This document shows, in pieces, positions 25,501-32,536 of a DNA stretch of 64,000 bases. Under the pieces are notes generated by a model. The model made no database searches and was not told where the DNA came from. It was given only the letters and a program-made list of their open reading frames with translations. Origin of the DNA: Symbiodinium natans (Eukaryota; Sar; Dinophyceae; Suessiales; Symbiodiniaceae); contig CAJNDS010002563.1 of the NCBI GenBank assembly GCA_905221605.1, positions 178,292 through 242,291 on the forward strand. The letters run 5' to 3'. Position 1 is the first letter of the stretch. Every line of letters starts with the position of its first letter. The position numbers and the translations under genes are program-made.

Positions 25501-27801
25501 GGCCCAGTTGGCAGGCAAGGCCGGCGTCCCTCCTGAGGTCGTCAGGTTGTGGACCATGTCGCAGCTGGCTCCTTTCTTGCACGACCCATTCTTGGAGAAA
25601 AAGGGGCAAACAGTGCCTGGTGGCTTTGCCGCGCCTTTGGCCGCAGCCTTAGGCTTTGCGCTGGCTTTTGCTTTGCCACCTCCCTTCCCTTTGCCTTTAC
25701 CTTTCGCAGTGGCAAAGGTTTGGTCACCCTTCTTGGCCGCGAGAGCTTTTCTGCGAAGCTCCCTGTCGTGGCTGTACGGGCAGGCATCCCCTTTCGGGCA
25801 ATTCCCATGATCGCGAAAGTGGAAGCAGATCTTCTTGTCCGCTCCTTTGCCAGCTCCCTTTGACGCAGCAGCATACGTCTGGTCCGCGCCAGCCTTGGCC
25901 GCGGCAGCCGCTCCTTTCGCAGCAGCTTTCGCAGCGGCCTTGAGACTCTTAATCTCCTTCTGAGCCTCAGCCAGCGCGACCGCCGGGTCCGCGCACTGCG
26001 AACCGGTGGCAGTGTACACAGAGTGGGAAACAGCCCTGTGCGCTGCTTCTCTCTGCTCGTACTCCAGAACGACTTTGTGGCTCTCCTCCCAAGTCTGCGG
26101 TCCTCGCAACCCGCCATCCTTGGGGTCGCCAGGCCACAACCTTTTGTCGTTCCGGATCTCCTTCTGGAGATAAGGGGGCATCTTGCGGAGGTATGAGAGA
26201 TACAACTCTCGAGGGGTCTTCCCGAGACCTACTGCCTCAAGGTCCGCGATCGAGGCCTCAAACAAAGGCTCGAATTGGTGGCCTGTGAGCTTGCCTTTAG
26301 CGAGGGAGGCGTGCTCACCATCCACGCGGACTTCTCTTTCCTCCCGCGATTCCCCGAACATCAAGTGCTTGTTCTTGATGCGGTCATACACCGCCTGTGG
26401 ATCTGAGAGAACCTCTCCCGACTTCCACGCTGCGCGGTACGCGTTCGTGTACGTCTTCATGCGCGAGCCGCGGCAGCGCCCGCGTAGCGCTAACAGCTTT
26501 TCGCGCGCACTCATACCGCGACAGTTGTTGGCCAGCGCGCAGACGTCCTCGAACTCCTCGTAGAACAGGACAACGTCTCGCGCGTCCGACTTGTCGTCGG
26601 TCAGCGTCGGCCACGTGAGGTCAGTTTTGACCGTAGTTATGGAGCTTTGCCCGCCCCTCTGCGCTAAGGCTTCTTTCAGCGCCTCAGTTTGGGCGGCGAG
26701 TGCGGCGGCGAGATCGCCCGCCGGGTGTTGGGACCCGGTCTGCGAACCTCCGCCGTCTGAACCTCGCTTCAGGGCTTCTATCTCCATCTCTAGCGCAACA
26801 AGCTTCGCGCGCAAAGGGGAATCGCCGTCCGTCGCGCCCAGGACACGGGCCGCGGAAGGACCACCTGCTGCCTCAGCAGTGTGCAAACCTTCACGGTCCA
26901 ATCCTTCCCCCAACCCACTTGCAGTCGCAGGCTGTGGGAGCCCTGGGGAACGCGGCCCCACGGCTTCAACTGGCACATCGGACGGGGAGCTCCAAACCTT
27001 CTCTTGGCTCGAGCTTTCTTTTCCCCCTAACGCGAGGATAAGCTCCCCGATGCATTGGATTTCGCGCTGAATCTCCTCTGCGTCTTCGGGGTCCTCGCCA
27101 CCGCGCAAAGCCGCGACCGAGAACCTGGTCCGCAGCCGACGGACCATCTTCGTGGGATGCCAGTCCCCGCCTATTTTGGAGAACTCATCCGCAAGGAGGG
27201 TGGCTTTGGTGCTTAGGGCGTCAAGGTCACGGGAGCTCACCGTGACTCCATGCGCTTTCAGCGCGAGGACAATCCGCGAAACGCGCGTCAAGTAGTCCGC
27301 GACCGGTTCTTGGTCTGGACGGTAAATCGCGCGCAGCTCCGCCTGCAAGCCCTCTGCGGTGCCTGGCACTGAACCTGCAGTCGACGGCGGACCGGACGGT
27401 CCCGCCGGGCGGGACCCTGGTGCCGTAGCAGGGACATAGGCAGCACCGGTAGGGACCATGGCCAGCTCCCTAGCCGCGGCGCTGACGTCCACCCGCGGCG
27501 GACTGTCGCCTCCAGCGCCCGAGGCCTCTGGTACTAGCTCGGAGTCCTCTTCTTCTTCCTCCTCATCTTCGTCCTCCTCTTCGGCGTCATGGAGGAACTT
27601 CATGACTTTTCGCCAGAGAGCCGCCTCCTGCTCTGGCGTAGTGCTGACCCCATCCCGTTTGGACAACGGACGGCTGCCAGTCTCCCTACGCCACTTAAGC
27701 CAAGCGACGTAGCCCATCCGCTCGGGATAGGGAACGTCTCCACCCTCGATCGCTTCGAGGAGGGTGACGCCCTCAGCCTGACCTGCAACCTCTGCGGACA
27801 T
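19330..27801 (-). CDS. LTR element ORF1: Gag-protease-RT C-terminal part-RNase H-integrase polyprotein
   Basis: 2823 residues. Gag carries two CCCH fingers (659-678 and 732-751; spacing C-x8-C-x5-C-x3-H) instead of CCHC knuckles. The aspartic protease motif is MLDGCAGANHV (Asp857). Next comes a Cys-rich stretch (about 1115-1165), one membrane-like helix (about 1174-1196) and then the RT thumb region (KGKLLGHNIGRDGSSPDEER, about 1410-1430, and FLGCANWLRGYLP). RNase H follows (DASGIAVGG Asp1529, TDHANL Asp1597), then about 700 residues without a recognised fold. Integrase has the H..H..CxxC finger from about 2335, then VDCEG (Asp2412), SDRGPEF (Asp2472) and ANERVHQE (Glu2508), spacing D-35-E. 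There is no RT fingers/palm between protease and thumb; that piece is in ORF2. The order PR-RT-RH-IN is otherwise gypsy-like. Confidence 0.9.
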   Translation of the reverse strand: MSAEVAGQAEGVTLLEAIEGGDVPYPERMGYVAWLKWRRETGSRPLSKRDGVSTTPEQEAALWRKVMKFLHDAEEEDEDEEEEEEDSELVPEASGAGGDSPPRVDVSAAARELAMVPTGAAYVPATAPGSRPAGPSGPPSTAGSVPGTAEGLQAELRAIYRPDQEPVADYLTRVSRIVLALKAHGVTVSSRDLDALSTKATLLADEFSKIGGDWHPTKMVRRLRTRFSVAALRGGEDPEDAEEIQREIQCIGELILALGGKESSSQEKVWSSPSDVPVEAVGPRSPGLPQPATASGLGEGLDREGLHTAEAAGGPSAARVLGATDGDSPLRAKLVALEMEIEALKRGSDGGGSQTGSQHPAGDLAAALAAQTEALKEALAQRGGQSSITTVKTDLTWPTLTDDKSDARDVVLFYEEFEDVCALANNCRGMSAREKLLALRGRCRGSRMKTYTNAYRAAWKSGEVLSDPQAVYDRIKNKHLMFGESREEREVRVDGEHASLAKGKLTGHQFEPLFEASIADLEAVGLGKTPRELYLSYLRKMPPYLQKEIRNDKRLWPGDPKDGGLRGPQTWEESHKVVLEYEQREAAHRAVSHSVYTATGSQCADPAVALAEAQKEIKSLKAAAKAAAKGAAAAAKAGADQTYAAASKGAGKGADKKICFHFRDHGNCPKGDACPYSHDRELRRKALAAKKGDQTFATAKGKGKGKGGGKAKASAKPKAAAKGAAKPPGTVCPFFSKNGSCKKGASCDMVHNLTTSGGTPALPANWAPPSGASMSNPFAAFSVQIGSSGVQAGVSGAAGHAAVQQHALPLSKGGRDKFATLDDLPKDWWNLADNEPGGYQYRTVVQVLDRKVECMLDGCAGANHVTEELVVGMMNRAAELGISTEDPSFPVVRLEKWVHPEYVHSIASGAPVPLKGAAVLRVTLLEGKTADDCRPNTEIFVRCKIAARGTSDWHGLILGGRAFDCAGRMGLGFRPGPDFHVLDTLGIRMPRCEDHSRTRKDRAYAFEARLSSLDDASCSEPGGGSRELLRYDGEEPLELSPGDGVLVPVVRESGVSAEGSLSEVVLPVECGVEAVPGLWPTGEGKGFVLLAAQECDHSLQPGEVVAEVRSGLVSTAACGCGAIETVFESEPSPQACADCGVAVASVDHDPCFACGSASRAAARSFQGCSSCARSFGRLRTGARIGVLSVLAAVTVLASVWGGSGPVGRPVEEPGVLTCLDHLPSVDSWWEAPGGYASVWGRRPAQKDLGTVAVEKAPYETCLLQRAGEAWRLWDTRDLRVAESVACSDEVPVTERLAVFRTRKGPRWAGWREGSATAGRGASDAVRPADAVDTARCPSYHIVESWDIDKMIEEPPTDYYYEQLAADMRARHPKACPHLLDHLVSLEGFLDKSILFGFSFGISKAEVCVSKGKLLGHNIGRDGSSPDEERCQAVIDFPPLWEKLHIQQFLGCANWLRGYLPVEYGHAAKILGQWQKPGAVFPEGGLGSAATEGCKAFKAIKRMMQNRINLATFDEASAADGSCPLEQIADASGIAVGGSVVQMTRDLSQLKVLMTHSKSLTPAQQNWPPLIQEAFAQLEVKRATRRMFGSIRTLCWTDHANLTRAQTSDIGMDPKLVRWVAEILMDGSEIRSLSGRSATLGDSFSRNPKDRDALLAARTKDLEGLSGQLRGFDLDQYLGEGTEGDGPVPWAVGNDAVPEPAGRVQAAAVPMCVVAALPVRVMVVFDYARWKEQDAELTEIRRVFQASLPGVSVAVRGCWGPFEDTDGLASHFDCGAGRLAGTKKIKRIRVDLLTSCAKVLREASGFRPEFLVGLGQGGLVTAVLRWPLVVELTLQARNLQRKEARAVGEAWADIKAIWAVRPRLWRTQQGHLEVAEACPELKKDFPEPPLRGFGIVEVLRSLRLDAVRSIDDASIRGMLDEPSRPLWDHEGLCICGKRTYLFSRCPACIEKEAVDISVEIAERGEPDPPLEGDLEAHEVGLEVNSVLATLDRTGGLVRVRSSTIQQWAVGFRTTLKDAPVPTAYGMLSGKIWKKSHSMKLSLGSQHKDLSKWGEVKPYWTTWVVREDGAVVAGHNCSPLNVVQGDIVVHWSSVVNWHGHRHVVNEQCEVLWRSDGKEVALDPSFSKLIALVGRVTQVIGWRATGEAASDPRSSTPQASRVLAQFSSSNEGVEGHWTAGAISRGKNANECKLKGRVLAFLGEEHKGPAVVLELVSHSPILCIWDHSSTKVKVEFKGDVPSLSLVAGEDENRREQLAVEARDAANISEFRVTGSLRTAWYEGQRRDPSLAGSIRKPEPPMVISGDGLLEREVTLKTGQTVVVPVVPNGAAGANGVTWHRACYNSVHCGVLGAHRSAEVTVKLLERAVWWPDLEKDVRTWVAKCLACIKGRSRPTKVEARAVKCGAETCWQEVSVDCEGPNREDREGHRYSLTYFDCLSHAVLLEPMRSLTHAEVRRAFVRCVLRSRTIPSLIRSDRGPEFKNALMAELSAMLGTEWRFSAPLRPCELGANERVHQEVQKVLGAVVRQVGASLSEAWSDWLVVAEYVIDNTPGPHGYTPRDLERSWSLALPLEKDVLRDALQFEPISDWARSQFKQFSELAAAVREHWTRSSEARAKLANRHRRTVDLKPGDRVVWNAPRARSEGAGRVPWKPGLTGPWRVLEVKGHRLTLEPVSMESGGTSSARRGPMEAHAEDCILVPADADGAESREPVVFEDDGTGGDDSSRPSLGQQVRGDAKQVEFTLTRRGRDFVLRLGDRIAYRGVGGPEGVQVRTGYAGGCCPCAGRRPPLSPRRQRGSRQMAACIYRRGRCAHAFRGDPSGPRSGFR

Positions 27802-28003
27802 TGCCGCGACGCAAGGCGAGAAGCCGCGCCTTGGTAAGCAGGCCGCAGGCGTGGCACGCGAAGCGCCGCGCCTTGGTTAACAGGCCGCAAGCGTGGCACA
27901 CAGTCCACGCGTCCAGGTCACGGACCGCGACAGACAAGCAAAGCAATGCTTGCCCACTCGGGCCGTAGGCACAAGAGCTGTATTTCCCAGAACAGCCCCC
28001 AAT
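27802..28003 (-). other. Leader between 5' LTR and ORF1
   Basis: About 200 bases. It holds a tandem duplication of a roughly 40-base unit (27826-27905) which, in one frame, encodes CHACGLLTKAR twice. No start codon in the ORF1 frame is seen upstream of 27801, so that ATG is taken as the start. Confidence 0.5.
27986..28001 (-). promoter_or_regulatory. Primer-binding-site candidate
   Basis: Two bases after the 5' LTR the sense strand reads TGGGGGCTGTTCTGGG. It begins with TGG, as a site paired to a tRNA 3' CCA would. The tRNA could not be identified. Confidence 0.45.
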
Positions 28004-28299
28004 TGTGAAGTCGACCAGCACTGGACTTGCACTAAGCCAATGCAATCACAGCCCGGTCACGCTGTTTTACGACTTCGCGAGTTCAAGCACTTGTGCAGCT
28101 ACGCCTGAGTGCGTCCGGTCGGACCGCACAGCAACCTAAGAGCTACTGTACGACTCTACCGTGCTCAAAGGCACAAGCTCGGTACTTGAGCCAAAACATT
28201 GGCATTGTTACGAATTGCAAAACTACACATGCAAGGAAAACTACAGTACTGGTTCTGGCAGCTTTGCACATGCAGCGTGCGTGCATAGACCTGCTCACA
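28004..28299 (-). repeat. LTR (5' LTR in sense orientation)
   Basis: Identical partner of 13284-13579. The spliced-leader-like TTTTGGCTCAAG lies at 28185-28196 (minus strand), about 103 bases into the LTR in the sense direction. Confidence 0.95.
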
Positions 28300-29040
28300 A
28301 TATATATGTTATATTATATTATATATATTATATATATTATATATATTATATATATTATATATATTATATATATTATATATATTATATATATTATATATAT
28401 TATATATATTATATATATTATATATATTCTATTTATATATATTGTATTTATTATGTTTATTATATATATATATATATATATTTATGTTATATTATATATG
28501 TATATATTAAATTATGTATGACATATTATACAATATATATTATTATATTATATATTATATGTTATATATTATTATTATATTATTTGTTATACTATGTATA
28601 TATATATAGATAATATATTAAACATTATTATGTGTATATTATATACATATGTATATATATATATATATAATATCATTTTATATTTATATTTTTTCATATT
28701 GTTGTACATTATATGATATATGTGTGTCGATAAATAAGTAAATATGAATATAAATATAAATATAGATATAAATATAAATATACATAAACTTATAAATAAG
28801 TATATATATATATATTGCATATTGTATATTATATGTCATATATTGCATATCATATATTGTATATTGTATATTATATACTGCATATAATGCATAATATAAA
28901 GTATATAATATACAATATATACTATATACATAATATACAATACATAAACTATATAATATAATTTATTATTCATTAATTTATTATTTATTATTCATTATAT
29001 AGTATTTTTTATATATTATGTAGTATGTATTATATATTGT
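28300..29040. repeat. AT microsatellite tract, right part
   Basis: TATATTATA arrays, then mixed AT sequence with (AAATAT)n blocks near 28745-28790. It is the right flank of the LTR insertion. No gene is seen. Confidence 0.9.
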
Positions 29041-29046
29041 TCTTTG

Positions 29047-29720
29047 AAGCCATTGGAATGCAAAGAAAATGCAAGTTTTTTGCTTAAAACATGTAGAAGT
29101 AGAGTTTTTCCGATGGAAACATAGAGATAATAGAGGATTTCTCATGAAATCGTGAAGACAGTAGACGTTTTCTTGTGGGAGTATGAAGAAATAGAGGTTT
29201 TCCCATTGAAAGATCGAGAAAATAGAAGGTTTTCCAACCACTACCACCACTTCTACGCATCGTGCGAACATTGTTTGCAAATGGGGGGGGCTGCGCCCCG
29301 CCCAACCCCCCCGCTGTTTTTTTTAAGCTGTGCAAAGCGTGCTGCAAAGCCAAGTGCGGGGGGGTGGGGGGGGCGGGGCTGCGCCAACCCCAAGCCCCCC
29401 GCGTTTTTATCAAGCTGTGCCACTGCAAAGCGTGCTTTATGAATCTTGTTGAAGCCATTGGGATACTAAAACGTTTAAGTTTTTTTTAAAGTATATGGAA
29501 ACAGAGGTTTTCCGATGAAAACATAGAGATGATAGAGGTTTCCTATGAAAACGTGAAGAAAATAGAGGTTTCTTGTGGTAATATGAAGAAATAGAGGTTT
29601 TCCTATTAAAAGATCGAGAAATAGAAGGTTTTCCAACCACTACCACCACCCACTACTACCCATCGTGCGAGCATTGTGTTTGCAAATGGGGGGGGGGGCC
29701 CCCCCCACCCCCCCCCCCGC
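29047..29720. repeat. Two-copy diverged tandem repeat of about 405 bp
   Basis: Copy 1 starts at 29047 (GAAGCCATTGGAATGCAAAG) and copy 2 at about 29452 (GAAGCCATTGGGATACTAAA). Both run through GAGGTTTTCC-type units, AAGATCGAGAAAATAGAAGG and CCACTACCACCAC, to a poly-G stretch after TTTGCAAATGGGG. No coding signal. The A-rich short repeat at 29740-29815 follows. Confidence 0.8.
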
Positions 29721-29859
29721 TGTATTCCAAGAGGGTTTTTTTTTTATGCTTATTTATTTTTTTTTGATCCCTTGGGGTTATTTTTTTTTTGATGCTTATT
29801 TATTTTTTTTTGATCCTTCACCCATGAATTACATCCTTTTCAGTTCTGCTGTTTTTTTC

Positions 29860-30690
29860 CAATGATGCAGAGGCGCGGCTCAGATCATTCGCTGCCCGAT
29901 AATATAGATGCAATCACCAGTCGGTGAGGATAAATGGCGTCAGCAATCTAAGGAATATTCAGCATACCCCCTACTACACATACCCTTATTTAAAAGACAT
30001 GAAGGGGTCTGCTAAAATCCCGCCTTAGACTCCCTTATCATCTCCTTGTATGGGTTTGGGGTATGGTGAACTGGCCACTTTCCGCAAGTCGTTTGGGGGA
30101 AGCTCTAAAGTAGGGCCCGCTCAGCTTGCTGTAAAAAAAGGCGCCCCCTAGTGTTTAGGGTACAGTACCCAACAAGGGAGGATCATCTTGAGAACGGACT
30201 ATATGGAGGTGTACATCATGAGACCCCGAATGTAATGTAGACCCTCAAATAGTAGGATTCCCTCATAAAGGGACCCCAATAAGGTACCCCTCTCCCGAGC
30301 CTGAATGCCGGCTAGCTCCCCACGATCCTTGCCCTGGAGTTGAGGTTTGAGGGTCTAGGGCTAGCCCTAAACCCGAAACCCTGCACCCTCAGCCCTAAGC
30401 CCTAGGCCCGCGGGTTTAGTAGTTTCGGGGTTGAGGCATTAGGTTTAGGTTTAGGGTACCTAAGCAGGTCAATGCCAGGAATGTACTAAGCCCCCCTTCG
30501 CAGGCCCCCTTCAGACCGTTCCCCCGAATCTGCCCGAAACCCCTCAAGCCAACAGAAACAGACTTTTTTGGCTTTAGGGTTCAGGGTAGTTTAGGGTTTA
30601 GGGTCTTTAGGATTTAGGGTTAGACCCTGAGGCCTAAGACCCCCAAACCTTGAACCCTAAACTTAAACCCGAGCCCCCAAAATCATGAAG
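29860..30690. other. Non-coding stretch, unique then degenerate telomere-like
   Basis: From 29860 to 30340 there is unique sequence with no defensible gene or RNA. From 30340 telomere-like words reappear in both orientations. Confidence 0.5.
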
Positions 30691-30698
30691 CCCTACAG

Positions 30699-30759
30699 GA
30701 CCCGACGAGGACACGGCGGGGCAGGAAGCCGGTACCCCAAAAATGCCCAGGCGCCGGCG
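30699..30759 (+). CDS. Possible exon upstream of the PPR exons
   Basis: CCCTACAG|GA precedes an island reading PDEDTAGQEAGTPKMPRRRR in one phase. A TTTAGGG array starts right after it, as with the PPR exons. It may be a low-complexity N-terminal part of the PPR protein. Weak. Confidence 0.3.
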
Positions 30760-31597
30760 AGTTTAGGGTTTAGGGTTTAGGGTTTGGGGTTTAGGGTTTA
30801 GGGTTTAGGGTTTTTCTTCGGGCTTGTCAGGCTTGCTCAAGCACTTTTATAGGGGCGTCTTACGAGTTAGTTCGGGTTACTGGCTTGATTTTTGGTGGTA
30901 CTTGTCAGTTTTGTGGTGTGGGCTTCAGGACTTTTGTATGGGTCTTACACATATGTACATCAGGGTCCACGGCTTGCAGGGTTTCGGGTTCATTAGGCTT
31001 TGGAAGAAGCGTTGTGATGTATAGGGTTTAGGGTTGGAGGTTTGTGGTTCGGGGCCCGAGTGTTTTCGGACTTTCTTTTCCTTGGGGGCGGGGGGAGGGG
31101 GTTCGGTTTTTTGCGTCTTTACATAGGGTTTGGGATCAGGGCTGAGGGTGCCTGTTTGGGCTTCAGGGTTGGGAAGGTTCTGGGATGGATGCGTTTAGGG
31201 CTTAGGGTTTCGGGGTGAGGGTTTCGGAGAGAGAGTCCTGCAGTTTGGGGCCCGGAGGCGCGATAGAGTCTACATTTATATGGGCTACTGGGTTGCTCCA
31301 ACCCCTAAAAATGAAGCTTCCTTGTCGTAGTCATATGGCTAGCTCTCTAAATTGGGGATCCCTTTTGGGGTCCATTTTGCAAGATGCCGTACGATATAGG
31401 GACCCAAAAAGGGAGCCTAACCGTGGACTTTCTTTGAAGGGGAATGTGCGTGTTACTCGGGTTTCAACCGATTCTATAAAAACAGTCTTCAAGATGTACC
31501 AAAACACTACTGGAGTTCTTACTTTTTGCTGCTTGGTTCTTAGTGTTAGTTGTGTTTCGGTTTCTGAAATACACTGTGTTAACCCGGAGCCTCATCC

Positions 31598-32030
31598 CTT
31601 AGTATGTTGTACAAGGAGGCAAAAACGCTGTAAATACCGGTGTTCTGGTGTGCTCGCCAAAGGCAGGGACGCTTGTGACAGCTTTTCTTGTTCCACATCC
31701 TTGCGCAGTATGTTGTACAACGAGGCGAAAACGCGGTAAATACCAGCGCATTGGGCATCGTCGCAATTGGCATGGACGCTTGTGACAACGTGTCCTGCTC
31801 CGCATCCTTGCGCAGTATGTTGCACAAAGAAGCGAAAAAAACTTTGCTTGTGCCACATCCTTGTGCAATATGTCATACAAAGAGGCAAAAACGCGGAACA
31901 TACCAGTGTTTTGGGCATCGTCGCGAAAAGCATCATGGACGCTTGTGACACGTGTCTTGTTGCACATCCTTGCGCAGTGTGTTGTATAAAGAGGCGAAAA
32001 CGCGGTAAATACCAGTGTTTTGTGCATGGA
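31598..32030. repeat. Tandem repeat, about 107-110 bp unit
   Basis: Units beginning CCTTGCGCAGTATGTTGTAC recur at about 31693, 31801, 31854 (a half-length unit) and 31965, with 10-20 percent divergence. Overlapping frames on both strands come from the repetition. From 30820 to 31590 no gene is seen. Confidence 0.75.
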
Positions 32031-32479
32031 ATGACGGTCTTATCCCCCCTCCCCAAAGCCGAACAACAGGAAAAGTGCAGGAAACGCCGGACAAAATGCG
32101 GGAAACACTGCGGCAACCCAGGACTCGTGGCCCAACTACCCATATGATGGTCATGCGGTCCACCATCATTTGGAAACCTTGTATGGTCAACTCAGTCAAC
32201 TCTCAAAATCATCCCTGAATATATGGGGTACCCCAAAGGCACCGTCATGGAGAGACTTGAGGCAGGTACCCCTTTCCTGAACCCCTAAACCCAAAACCCT
32301 AACCCTAAACCCCAAACCCTCATTTGGAGACCTTTTCATGTAGGTACCCCAGCTAGGATGCTTTTTTAGTAGGTTTAGGTTCCCTTATAAACCCTTTAAG
32401 GAAAAAGGGCACCCTTTTTCATCCTAGGTTACTGGGCAACCTAGCCAGGAAAGGAAGTTGTCCTTAGTTGAACTGATAG

Positions 32480-32536
32480 GTGGCTACTGGAGATGCAGTC
32501 AGAGGGCCTCATCGAGGAGAAGCCCGACGCCAACAT
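32480..32536 (+). CDS. PPR gene exon
   Basis: AG|G start after GGTTGAACTGATAG-like sequence. The exon reads WLLEMQSEGLIEEKPDAN, with Trp and, eight residues on, Gly. It ends in AT before a GC donor (32537). AT plus the G of the exon at 33289 restores Met, and the join MCLVLACD continues helix A in register. Confidence 0.7.

Larger units (their letters stand above)
13284..28299 (-). mobile_element. 15.0-kb LTR retrotransposon, Ty3/gypsy-related, with permuted RT and PLD-like ORF
   Basis: Two 296-bp LTRs (13284-13579 and 28004-28299), identical throughout by eye, have TGTGA...TCACA ends. Coding is on the minus strand, so 28004-28299 is the 5' LTR. Four frames follow in order: Gag-PR-(RT C-terminal part)-RNase H-integrase (27801-19330); RT fingers/palm (19520-16890); an acidic RanBP2-finger ORF (17115-15805); and a SWIM/PLD ORF (15673-14231). 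The flanks are AT microsatellite. ATAT matches on both sides, so a 4- or 6-bp target duplication is possible but cannot be told from the repeat. Identical LTRs imply a recent insertion. At 15 kb it is much longer than a usual gypsy element (5-8 kb). Confidence 0.92.

Noticed and set aside
27986-28001. Naming the priming tRNA from the primer-binding site
   Set aside because: The complement does not match a tRNA 3' end that I can identify with confidence.
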